This document shows positions 1 to 5,571 of a DNA stretch of 6,045 nt, one piece after another. Within the stretch, counting starts at the first letter, position 1. Every line of letters begins with the position of its first letter. The stretch spans positions 1 through 6,045 of the forward strand of contig JAKANW010000201.1 in assembly GCA_021823555.1 (NCBI GenBank). The letters run 5' to 3'. The notes under the pieces are model-generated. The model made no database searches and had not been told where the DNA came from. It was given only the letters and a program-made list of their open reading frames with translations. The DNA comes from Chloroflexota bacterium. GTDB taxonomy: Bacteria > Chloroflexota > Anaerolineae > Anaerolineales > Villigracilaceae. The translations under genes were made by a program, and so were the position numbers.

Positions 1-617
1 CAATGGCTTACAGGACAAATGATGATGGTTCCGTGAACATGAATGGACAGGGCAACGCGCCCTATACCCTATTTACGGACGTGCCCCCCACTTACTGGGC
101 TGCATCGTGGATCGAACGTCTCTACGCTGCCGGCATCACCGGCGGCTGCGGGACAGGTACCTATTGCCCGGAAGATACCGTCACCCGCGCCCAGATGGCC
201 GTTTTCCTCGAACGAGGCAAGCACGGCTCATCCTACAATCCACCCCCCACTACGGGCCTCTTCACCGATGTGCCCACCAACTATTGGGCCGCTAAATGGA
301 TCGAACAATTGTCCCGCGATGGCATTACCGGTGGTTGTAACACCGGACTCTATTGCCCTGAAAATCCCGTCACGCGCGCCCAGATGGCCGTTTTCTTGCT
401 CAAAGCCGAGCATGGTTCATCCTACAGCCCGCCCACAGTAGGAATCAACACCGGCTTTAATGATGTGCCCGCCTCCTACTGGGCTGCTGCTTGGATCAAG
501 CAATTGGCAGCCGAGGGCATCACAGGCGGCTGTGGCAGCGGCAATTACTGCCCGGAGGATTCCGTCACCCGTGCCCAAATGTCGGTCTTCTTGGTGAAAA
601 CGTTCAACCTGCCATAA
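1..617 (+). CDS. C-terminal part of a surface protein with three SLH domains (5' end outside window)
   Basis: The visible 204 residues are almost entirely three S-layer-homology domains, at about residues 24-71, 87-136 and 152-201 counted from the first in-frame Met (base 3). Each has the core FTDVP..YWAA.WIE, GITGGC, YCPE and VTRAQM.VFL, and the linkers are Pro/Ser-rich (HGSSY.PP). SLH domains usually anchor exported proteins to cell-wall-linked polymers, so this should be the anchoring tail of a larger secreted or surface protein. The frame is open to the left edge, and neither a ribosome site nor a signal peptide is visible, so the Met at base 3 is probably internal. The roughly 23 residues before the first SLH resemble no family I recognise. 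Each domain carries a Cys pair spaced C-x5-C (49/55, 112/118, 177/183). The stop is TAA at 615-617, followed by a hairpin. The tail is closely similar to that of the next gene. Confidence 0.88.
   Translation, partial: MAYRTNDDGSVNMNGQGNAPYTLFTDVPPTYWAASWIERLYAAGITGGCGTGTYCPEDTVTRAQMAVFLERGKHGSSYNPPPTTGLFTDVPTNYWAAKWIEQLSRDGITGGCNTGLYCPENPVTRAQMAVFLLKAEHGSSYSPPTVGINTGFNDVPASYWAAAWIKQLAAEGITGGCGSGNYCPEDSVTRAQMSVFLVKTFNLP
72..614 (+). repeat. SLH triplet, copy A (paralogous to 2109-2645)
   Basis: Three tandem SLH-coding units of roughly 180-195 bases. They match the triplet at the end of the next gene both in protein and over long DNA stretches. For example, the 28 bases at 250-277 recur exactly at 2476-2503. 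Unit 2 here and unit 2 of copy B differ by only about one base over some 43 bases from position 250. This suggests duplication and/or gene conversion. Confidence 0.85.
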
Positions 618-634
618 AGTACATTTACAATCAA

Positions 635-662
635 ACCAGGGGCGGCACATGCCGTCCCTGGT
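635..662 (+). terminator. Hairpin after the first SLH gene, probable terminator
   Basis: A 13-bp inverted repeat (635-647 with 650-662, one G.U pair) lies 17 bases after the stop codon of the first gene. The minimal 2-base loop would open to ACAT in RNA. No T-run follows (CTAATG...), so it may act as a weak or factor-assisted terminator, or as an mRNA 3'-end stabiliser. Confidence 0.55.
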
Positions 663-782
663 CTAATGTCATCCACACTGCATACCTAAAAACGATAGAC
701 ATCTACCGAATGGGGAGTGGTAATCTGCAAGGATACCAGGACTCTCCTTCGCACACTTTTCATTGCATTTGAAGGAGCTACT

Positions 783-2648
783 ATGAAAACTTCAACATCA
801 CGTTCGCGTTTTTCAGCATACTGGAGCTTGGGATTATCCATCCTTGTTTCTCTTATGGCAGCGGGAGGGGTAATGGCTGCTGCCGGAGAATTGGATAGCA
901 GTTTTGGAACAAATGGCAAGGTGGTTACCGATTTCAATATGAGCGATGATTATGGAAATGACATTGTAGTTGAATCAAACGGAAAAATTATCGCAATTGG
1001 ATGTACCACCTCAAGCCTCGGACGGGATTTCGCCTTGGCGCGCTATAACAATAACGGTTCGATTGACACAAGCTTTGGTATTGAAGGCAAAGTCACAACC
1101 GATTTTCAAGGCGATAACGATTGTGCGCAGGCTGTGGCTATTCAAGCAGATGGCAAGGTAGTTGCTGCGGGGTATTCAAGAAGTGCTATAAGCAATGATG
1201 CCTTTGCAGTGGCTCGTTACAATAGCGATGGCTCACTTGACGCAACTTTTGGGATTGGCGGAAAAGTAATCACACCTGTTATCGAAAGCAGTGAAGGGGA
1301 GGCAGTTATCATTCAGCCAGATGGCAAAATTATTGTAGCAGGCTTGATCTTTGGAAGCCAAAATGAATTTGCCCTGGTTCGTTACAACAGCAACGGCTCT
1401 CTCGACACATCATTTGATGGCGATGGAAAAGTAACCACTAACTTTGACAATGGGTTGGCTTGGGGTCATGCGGTTGCGCTACAAGGAGATGGCAAAATAG
1501 TTGTAGCGGGAGAAGTAATATGGCAAACTGCGCCGAATCAGGCTACTTATGATTTTGCCCTAACACGCTACAACAGCGATGGTTCGCTGGATCCTACATT
1601 TAACGGCGACGGAAGAGTCGTCACTGATATTAGGGGGATGACCGAACAAGCGTATGCAGTTGCAATCCAATCGGATGGGAAAATTATTGCTGCTGGATAT
1701 GGCATGAAAGATGTCTATTTCACAGGCGACTTTGCCTTGGTGCGCTATACTGCCAATGGCTCTTTAGACAACACATTTGGTGATAATGGAAAAGTCATCA
1801 CCCAGTTTAGTATTCAGGAATTTTCCGCATCTGATATCGTGATTCAACCAGACGGTAAAATCATTGTTGCAGGTACTGGCAGAAATGACAGCAATCAAGA
1901 CTTTGCTCTCGCCCGCTATAATGCGAACGGCTCATTAGATACTGATTTTGACAATGATGGCAAGGTAACCACAACGATTGGTAACGGTGATGATTGGGGA
2001 ACCGCCGTTGCAATTCAGTCAGGGAACAGCATCATTGTCGGTGGGTGGAGTTACAATGGCAGTAACAATGATTTTGCATTGGCTCGCTATTATCTAAAAT
2101 CTCCAACATTTACAGATGTACCATCCACATACTGGGCATACGGATATATCGAGCGTTTGTACGCGGCCAGTATCACTGGCGGTTGCGGGACAGGTACCTA
2201 CTGTCCAGAAGATACTGTCACTCGCGCCCAGATGGCCGTCTTCCTCGAACGCGGCAAACACGGCTCATCCTACGACCCACCTCCTGCTACGGGCCTCTTC
2301 ACTGATGTGCCCACCAACTATTGGGCCGCCAATTGGATCGAGCAATTGTCACGCGACGGTATTACTGGAGGCTGCGCTGCCAGCCTCTACTGTCCCGAAA
2401 GCCCCGTCACCCGCGCCCAGATGGCCGTCTTCCTGCTCAAAGCCGAGCATGGCTCACCTTATAGTCCGCCCGCCGCTACGGGCCTCTTCACCGATGTGCC
2501 CACTTCCTATTGGGCTGCCAAATGGATCGAACAACTCTCCAGGGAAGGCATCACCGGCGGCTGCGGCGCTGGCACTTATTGTCCCGAGGATTCCGTCACC
2601 CGCGCCCAAATGGCGGTCTTCCTGGTAAAAACGTTCAGCTTGCCATAA
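783..2648 (+). CDS. Exported seven-repeat delta-60 beta-propeller protein with C-terminal SLH triplet
   Basis: The ATG at 783 is chosen because GAAGGAG (771-777) precedes it at the right distance and it begins a signal peptide: basic KTSTSRSR, hydrophobic residues 15-31, small residues near MAAAG (31-35). The product is 621 aa. Residues about 36-437 hold seven repeats of 55-62 aa with the signature DGKI(I/V)VAG...FALARYN..GSLD.(S/T)F...GKV (F at 83, 141, 196, 258, 317, 374, 431). This is the delta-60/DUF5122 beta-propeller type. Three SLH domains follow at about 443-490, 506-555 and 568-617, with Cys pairs 468/474, 531/537 and 594/600. The inferred role is a surface-anchored propeller for binding or scaffolding; no catalytic motif is visible and the ligand is unknown. 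An in-frame GTG at 717 would add 22 residues, but it lacks a ribosome site and would bury the signal peptide. I found no convincing promoter in the 165 bases upstream. Confidence 0.9.
   Translation: MKTSTSRSRFSAYWSLGLSILVSLMAAGGVMAAAGELDSSFGTNGKVVTDFNMSDDYGNDIVVESNGKIIAIGCTTSSLGRDFALARYNNNGSIDTSFGIEGKVTTDFQGDNDCAQAVAIQADGKVVAAGYSRSAISNDAFAVARYNSDGSLDATFGIGGKVITPVIESSEGEAVIIQPDGKIIVAGLIFGSQNEFALVRYNSNGSLDTSFDGDGKVTTNFDNGLAWGHAVALQGDGKIVVAGEVIWQTAPNQATYDFALTRYNSDGSLDPTFNGDGRVVTDIRGMTEQAYAVAIQSDGKIIAAGYGMKDVYFTGDFALVRYTANGSLDNTFGDNGKVITQFSIQEFSASDIVIQPDGKIIVAGTGRNDSNQDFALARYNANGSLDTDFDNDGKVTTTIGNGDDWGTAVAIQSGNSIIVGGWSYNGSNNDFALARYYLKSPTFTDVPSTYWAYGYIERLYAASITGGCGTGTYCPEDTVTRAQMAVFLERGKHGSSYDPPPATGLFTDVPTNYWAANWIEQLSRDGITGGCAASLYCPESPVTRAQMAVFLLKAEHGSPYSPPAATGLFTDVPTSYWAAKWIEQLSREGITGGCGAGTYCPEDSVTRAQMAVFLVKTFSLP
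888..2093 (+). repeat. Seven delta-60 propeller repeats
   Basis: Tandem protein repeats of 55-62 residues, degenerate at DNA level. There are seven FAL.RY-type motifs and seven LD..F...GKV-type motifs, but the first LD..F motif (residues 37-47) stands alone at the N-terminus and the seventh FALARY (431-436) has none after it. The pattern fits a circularly closed seven-blade propeller in which the first and last segments complete one blade. Confidence 0.8.
2109..2645 (+). repeat. SLH triplet, copy B (paralogous to 72-614)
   Basis: Second copy of the three-unit SLH-coding block. The first unit begins in AT-richer sequence like the propeller region, and similarity to copy A becomes strong from about 2176 onward. 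That could mark a recombination or conversion tract boundary. See copy A for shared exact segments. Confidence 0.85.
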
Positions 2649-2662
2649 CCCCCTCTCTCAAC

Positions 2663-2694
2663 ACAATCGGGATGGATTTCTCCATCCCGATTGT
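2663..2694. terminator. Bidirectional terminator-like hairpin between convergent genes
   Basis: A perfect 14-bp inverted repeat (2663-2676 with 2681-2694; core CGGGATGGA/TCCATCCCG) with a TTTC loop. It begins 14 bases after the stop of the propeller-SLH gene and lies 25 bases beyond the fmt stop on the other strand. That is the expected place for a shared terminator of convergent genes. Neither side has a strong T-run; the + side continues CATTTAAC. Confidence 0.75.
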
Positions 2695-2719
2695 CATTTA
2701 ACAACATCACCACCGGCTT

Positions 2720-3631
2720 CTACGTTTCCCAGTTTCGCGCCCCTGCCAGGAACGCCTTGCCGTTCATGGGCTTCTTTCCGGCCGGCTGGACTTCATCGAG
2801 GACCAGGATTCCGCTTCCGGTCCCGACCGCAGGCTGGCCCCGATAAACCAGCATCTTCCCGGCTAAAAGGTTTTCCGCTTCCGCATGCGCCCGATGAATT
2901 TTCAATATCCCATCGCGCCGCTCCAAATATGCGCCCGGCCAAGGATTGAAGGCGCGTACGCGCCGCACCAGTTCCTCGACTGGGCGGGTGAAATCGAGGC
3001 GGCCCTCCTCTTTCTTAAGCATGGGCGCATAGGTGACGCCCTCCTCCGGTTGGGGACGCGGTACGATCTCACCAGACAAATAACTGGCCAGGGTCTCGAT
3101 CAGCAGATCCGCGCCAAGGACAGATAACGCCTCGATAACGGAACCAGCCGTATCGTCTGGTGTGAGGCGCATGGAACGTTGGGTCAGCATCGGGCCGGTG
3201 TCGAGTCCCACATCCATTTTCATAATGGTGACGCCCGTTTCCTCGTCCCCAGCCAAAATCGCAGCATTGATGGGAGCGGCTCCACGCCAGCGCGGCAGCA
3301 GCGAAGCATGAACATTGATGCAGCCATAGCGCGGCAAATCCAACACATTCGGTTTGAGGATTTGCCCAAAGGCGGCTACCACGATCAAGTCCGGGGCCCA
3401 GAGGCGCAGTTGTTCCATCGCATCTGGCTGGCGCAATTTTTCGGGTTGGATGACCGGCAGCCCCAATTCGAGCGCCAGCGTCTTGACCGGCGGGGATTTG
3501 AGCGCGCGCCCGCGTCCCGACGCGCGGTCCGGCTGAGTGACCACACCCACAACTGAACATGCGCTTGCCAGTGCTCGCAGGCTGGGCAAGGCAAAAATTG
3601 GGGAGCCCATGAAAACAATGCGAGTTTGCAT
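2720..3631 (-). CDS. fmt: Methionyl-tRNA formyltransferase
   Basis: This cytoplasmic enzyme transfers the formyl group of 10-formyltetrahydrofolate to Met-tRNA(fMet), making the initiator tRNA for bacterial translation. The 303-aa product is near the family's usual 310 or so. Visible signatures are MGSPIFALPSL at the N-terminus, VVTQPDRASGRGR (31-42), NVHASLLPRWRGAAPI (106-121) and GLDTGPM (142-148). The catalytic Asn106, His108 and Asp144 are all present at the positions known for the E. coli enzyme. The C-terminal OB-like domain (about 205-303) includes the RAFNPWPGAY motif. The frame stays open upstream to 3721, but the ATG at 3631 fits the family N-terminus exactly and no earlier start does. 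There is no Shine-Dalgarno; a promoter directly abuts the ATG, suggesting a leaderless mRNA. No def or priA neighbour is seen, so fmt appears monocistronic here. It converges on the propeller-SLH gene. Confidence 0.97.
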   Translation of the reverse strand: MQTRIVFMGSPIFALPSLRALASACSVVGVVTQPDRASGRGRALKSPPVKTLALELGLPVIQPEKLRQPDAMEQLRLWAPDLIVVAAFGQILKPNVLDLPRYGCINVHASLLPRWRGAAPINAAILAGDEETGVTIMKMDVGLDTGPMLTQRSMRLTPDDTAGSVIEALSVLGADLLIETLASYLSGEIVPRPQPEEGVTYAPMLKKEEGRLDFTRPVEELVRRVRAFNPWPGAYLERRDGILKIHRAHAEAENLLAGKMLVYRGQPAVGTGSGILVLDEVQPAGKKPMNGKAFLAGARNWET

Positions 3632-3637
3632 GGAGCG

Positions 3638-3666
3638 ATTGTAGCACAAGCCACAAATAGTACCAA
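3638..3666 (-). promoter_or_regulatory. Promoter of fmt (leaderless)
   Basis: On the - strand: -35 TTGGTA (3666-3661), a 17-base spacer, then -10 TACAAT (3643-3638). Only six bases separate the -10 from the fmt ATG at 3631, so the predicted start of transcription falls on or next to the A of the ATG. Matches to the sigma-70 consensus are 4/6 and 5/6 with optimal spacing. Confidence 0.6.
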
Positions 3667-3683
3667 CGTATAAGAAAATTATG

Positions 3684-3712
3684 TTGATTTTTGTCCGGTT
3701 TGGTTGTATACT
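3684..3712 (+). promoter_or_regulatory. Promoter of the DUF4870-like gene
   Basis: -35 TTGATT (3684-3689), a 17-base spacer, -10 TATACT (3707-3712). The predicted transcription start near 3719 gives a leader of about 32 bases containing the AGGAGG ribosome site (3737-3742). It sits back to back with the fmt promoter; the two -35 boxes are 17 bases apart. Confidence 0.65.
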
Positions 3713-3750
3713 GCATGACAATCTCAGACCTTGTTCAGGAGGAACAATTC

Positions 3751-4086
3751 ATGTCTCAAGCTCCAGTCTCCCCCGATGTCACCAGTGATGATAAGCTTTG
3801 GGCCGCGCTCGGTTATCCCATTGTACTGGTCGCCATCATCGTGTTGTTTATGGAAGAAAAGAAAAACCGCCCCTTCATCAAGTTCCATGCTGTCCAGTCC
3901 ATCGCAACCAATGTCGTCTACATCATCGTAGCGACAGTCCTCTCGTTAGTTACCCTGGGCTTCGGCGGTATCTGTGTTCCGATCCTCTGGTTGGTCTTCT
4001 TCTACTGGGCTTACCAGGCTTATCAGGGCCAGATGTTCGAAATTCCCTTCATCACCAATTTCATCAAGGGTCAAGGCTGGGTTTAA
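3751..4086 (+). CDS. Small DUF4870 / Tic20-like membrane protein
   Basis: The 111-aa product has a short polar N-terminus (MSQAPVSPDVTSDDK), then LWAALGYPIVLVAIIVLF (first membrane segment, about 17-34), the charged loop MEEKKNRPFIKFHAVQS (34-50), and two further hydrophobic segments (about 52-70 and 72-90). The order 'LgYp...(K/R)F(H)A.QS...' is typical of the DUF4870 family, related to Tic20-like small membrane proteins. The molecular function of bacterial members is not established, and I do not assign one. The start is set by a perfect AGGAGG (3737-3742) eight bases before the ATG. An in-frame extension to 3691 overlaps the promoter and is rejected. The gene has its own promoter and a strong intrinsic terminator, so it is a single-gene unit. 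Confidence 0.85.
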   Translation: MSQAPVSPDVTSDDKLWAALGYPIVLVAIIVLFMEEKKNRPFIKFHAVQSIATNVVYIIVATVLSLVTLGFGGICVPILWLVFFYWAYQAYQGQMFEIPFITNFIKGQGWV

Positions 4087-4100
4087 TTTCAACCGCATAC

Positions 4101-4135
4101 AAAGAGCCTGCCACACGGCAGGCTCTTTTGTTTTA
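4101..4135 (+). terminator. Intrinsic terminator of the DUF4870-like gene
   Basis: A perfect 12-bp stem (4101-4112 with 4117-4128; GAGCCTGCC/GGCAGGCTC core), ACAC loop, then the T-rich tail TTTTGTTTTA. It starts 14 bases after the stop codon. The A-run on the 5' side could support some termination on the opposite strand, but no gene there needs it. Confidence 0.93.
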
Positions 4136-4196
4136 TTGCAACCTTGCAAAAAGTCATTCGTTATATCCTACAGACTAAACAATGAAGGAATATCGA

Positions 4197-4754
4197 ATGA
4201 CAAACTACTCTTACAATCCTTCGGAAAAACCCGGGCTGGTCACCGCAATTGGCGTTCTAACTCTTATCAGCGGTATCGTCAATATCTTCTGGGGGCTGGC
4301 CGCTTCCATGACCGCGCTGGCAACCATCATCGGCATCGTATGCGTTCCACTCGCTATCCTGCCGACTATCCTGGGTGTGTTCGAAATCATCTATGCAATC
4401 AAACTGCTTGGCGCTACGCCGCAGCCCGTCCAACCATCTACCGCGATTGCCGTCTTGGAAATTATCTGCATCCTGGCCGGGAACGTCTTCTCGGCAGTCG
4501 TCGGCATTCTTTCGCTGGTCTTCTACAATGACCCGGCCGTGAAAAACTACTTCGCCAGGTTGAATGAAGTGCCCGCTCCCTCCGTGCCCGTTCCCGCGGC
4601 GACTGAAACTGCTCCCGTTCAATCCACATCCCCGGAACCCCAACCTGACTCTGCCAACCCTGCACCCGAAGAGCCGATCCTGGTTGACGGAGTTCCCGAA
4701 GTAAAACCCGAAGCAACCGATAAAAAACCTCGCCGTTCGCGCAAAGCAGCATAA
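4197..4754 (+). CDS. Multi-pass membrane protein with Pro/Glu-rich tail, function unknown
   Basis: I do not recognise this family. The 185-aa product has a short polar start (MTNYSYNPSEKPG) and long hydrophobic stretches at about 14-36, 38-72 (probably two crossings) and 82-110, predicting four membrane segments. A NDPAVKNYFARLN loop follows (111-123), then a disordered tail rich in Pro, Glu, Ala and Ser (about 125-172), ending in the basic cluster KKPRRSRKAA. The ATG at 4197 is preferred over the in-frame ATG at 4182 because GAAGGAA (4184-4190) sits six bases before it, while nothing resembling a ribosome site precedes 4182. The stop is a tandem TAATAA. The strong terminator upstream separates it from the DUF4870-like gene. 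The 4141-4180 stretch has an AT-rich block but no well-spaced promoter. Length and composition argue for a real gene, since the frame is open and GC-biased like its neighbours. Confidence 0.8.
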   Translation: MTNYSYNPSEKPGLVTAIGVLTLISGIVNIFWGLAASMTALATIIGIVCVPLAILPTILGVFEIIYAIKLLGATPQPVQPSTAIAVLEIICILAGNVFSAVVGILSLVFYNDPAVKNYFARLNEVPAPSVPVPAATETAPVQSTSPEPQPDSANPAPEEPILVDGVPEVKPEATDKKPRRSRKAA

Positions 4755-4760
4755 TAAAAC

Positions 4761-4778
4761 AGAGGAATTTTGTCCTCT
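4761..4778 (+). terminator. Weak hairpin after the membrane-protein gene
   Basis: A 6-bp stem AGAGGA/TCCTCT with an ATTTTG loop lies six bases past the stop codon. It is short and has no T-run, so it is at best a weak terminator. It overlaps the first base of the next promoter's -35 box. Confidence 0.3.
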
Positions 4779-4806
4779 TGACTCCTTTCCCTCTCACCCG
4801 TAGAAT
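4778..4806 (+). promoter_or_regulatory. Promoter of the glycine-riboswitch / gcvH-gcvPA operon
   Basis: -35 TTGACT (4778-4783, 5/6), a 17-base spacer, -10 TAGAAT (4801-4806, 5/6). The predicted start is near 4813, just upstream of the first riboswitch aptamer. The leader to the gcvH ATG would be about 374 bases. Confidence 0.75.
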
Positions 4807-4824
4807 GGATTTAGATAATTCAAC

Positions 4825-5120
4825 GGCAAGCAGGGAAGAGACTCTCAGTTAGAGAAGAGAGCACCGAAGGGGCAAGCCTGGAACAGGCGACGCCAGGCGA
4901 AACTCTCAGGTAAAAGGACCCTGCCCCTGAAACTCTCTGGAAAGTTCGTTTCCGAATAGTTCCCCCAGCAGTTCGACTGCTGGGGGAACGGGAACGATAC
5001 CGACGGTGAAAATTTAGTTTGCGAGTTTGGTAGTTCAATAGTTAGTGGTTGGAAAACTACGTAACTACAAAATTACCGAACTGCATAACTAAGTGAATCT
5101 CTCAGGTCCAATTACAGAGG
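4825..5120 (+). promoter_or_regulatory. Tandem glycine riboswitch (gcvT RNA family)
   Basis: Aptamer 1 spans about 4830-4924. P1 is GCAGGG/CCCTGC (4830-4835 with 4919-4924). A CTCTC/GAGAG hairpin (4842-4846 with 4857-4861) follows, then the conserved ACCGAAGGGGCAA (4863-4875), an arm GCCTGG/CCAGGC (4876-4881 with 4893-4898) and GCGAAACTCTCAGGTAAAAG (from 4898). Aptamer 2 spans about 4935-5119. P1 is CTCTG/CAGAG (4935-4939 with 5115-5119), next GGAAAG, a 13-bp hairpin (4959-4971 with 4977-4989), the parallel core ACCGACGGTGAAAA (4999-5012), a very long arm (5014-5092), and GTGAATCTCTCAGGT (5093-5107). Both halves share CTCTCAGGT at 4903 and 5099. Glycine riboswitches typically turn on glycine-cleavage genes, matching gcvH-gcvPA just downstream. 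Aptamer 1 is unmistakable; aptamer 2 is more divergent. Confidence 0.9.
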
Positions 5121-5147
5121 CGCGCGATGAATTTCGTGCGTCTTTTT
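5116..5147 (+). terminator. Riboswitch expression-platform terminator
   Basis: Bases 5116-5127 can pair with 5134-5145 (12 pairs, three of them G.U; GC-rich core CGCGCGA/TCGTGCG), loop TGAATT, with the T-run TCTTTTT at 5141-5147. The lower part of the 5' arm is the same AGAG that forms the 3' strand of aptamer-2 P1. The full terminator and ligand-stabilised P1 therefore exclude each other. This fits an ON switch that lets transcription into gcvH when glycine is bound. The mechanism is inferred. Confidence 0.7.
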
Positions 5148-5186
5148 GATTCACGCCAAAATCCATTTTGCTCGAGGAGACTCCCT

Positions 5187-5564
5187 ATGAATACTCCCAC
5201 TAATTTGAAGTACACCAGGTCCGATGAATGGTTCGACCCGGCCGGCGGTGCCATGGGCCTGACCGACTACGCTCAAAGCCAACTCTCCGATATCGTCTTC
5301 GTTGAGATCCTGGTCGAGGTCGGGGATGAAATCGAGGCGGGCAAGGCCATCGCTTCGGTCGAGTCCGTGAAAGCCTCCGCGGAGATCTATTCCGCAGCCG
5401 GCGGTAAAGTTGTGGCCGTCAACAGCACCCTGGTGGACAAGCCCGACACCCTCAACAGCGATCCATTCGGCGAAGGCTGGATGGTCAAGGTGGAAGGCGG
5501 CAAGGCAGGCGATGTCATGGACGCCGCCGCCTATACAGCCTATTGCGAAGGCCGCGCGCATTAG
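5187..5564 (+). CDS. gcvH: Glycine cleavage system H protein (lipoyl carrier)
   Basis: GcvH carries the aminomethyl group on a lipoylated lysine between the P, T and L proteins of the glycine cleavage complex in the cytoplasm. The 125-aa product matches the family's usual 125-130. Visible features are YTRSDEWF (9-16), the GLTDYAQSQLSDIVFVEILVEVGDEI stretch (24-49), and the lipoylation loop SVESVKASAEIYS (57-69) with the acceptor Lys62. The NSDPFGEGWMVK motif (90-101) is also present. The common HEW near the N-terminus reads DEW here, a mild deviation. AGGAG (5175-5179), seven bases ahead, decides the ATG at 5187; the in-frame ATG at 5127 lies inside the riboswitch terminator and is rejected. 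It is the first gene after the glycine riboswitch and is followed by gcvPA. No gcvT is present between the promoter and gcvH. Confidence 0.96.
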   Translation: MNTPTNLKYTRSDEWFDPAGGAMGLTDYAQSQLSDIVFVEILVEVGDEIEAGKAIASVESVKASAEIYSAAGGKVVAVNSTLVDKPDTLNSDPFGEGWMVKVEGGKAGDVMDAAAYTAYCEGRAH

Positions 5565-5571
5565 ATAATAC

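Noticed and set aside
72..614. SLH DNA repeats considered as a CRISPR-like or satellite array
   Set aside because: Units are of domain length, coding, and vary at synonymous positions; they are protein-domain repeats.
663..782. Possible promoter or small gene between the two SLH genes
   Set aside because: No -35/-10 pair with acceptable spacing and no ORF with a ribosome site could be supported; only the GAAGGAG for the next gene is clear.
2116..2628. 170-codon + strand frame across the SLH triplet
   Set aside because: A shifted frame of the repeated SLH DNA; its internal repetition (APRWP...) simply mirrors the SLH repeats.
3069..3716. 215-codon - strand frame overlapping fmt
   Set aside because: Out-of-frame shadow of fmt; Cys/Arg/Gly-rich translation with no family features.
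3632..3721. N-terminal extension of fmt to 3721
   Set aside because: The extension overlaps both divergent promoters and precedes the conserved MQTRIVFMGSP start of the family.
4959..4989. Strong 13-bp hairpin read as an intrinsic terminator of a singlet riboswitch
   Set aside because: No T-run follows, and its position between GGAAAG and ACCGACGG matches an internal arm of a second glycine aptamer. A better terminator with TCTTTTT lies at 5116-5147.
5127..5186. Upstream in-frame ATG start for gcvH
   Set aside because: It falls in the loop and arm of the riboswitch terminator, has no ribosome site, and adds residues absent from GcvH proteins. The ATG at 5187 has AGGAG.
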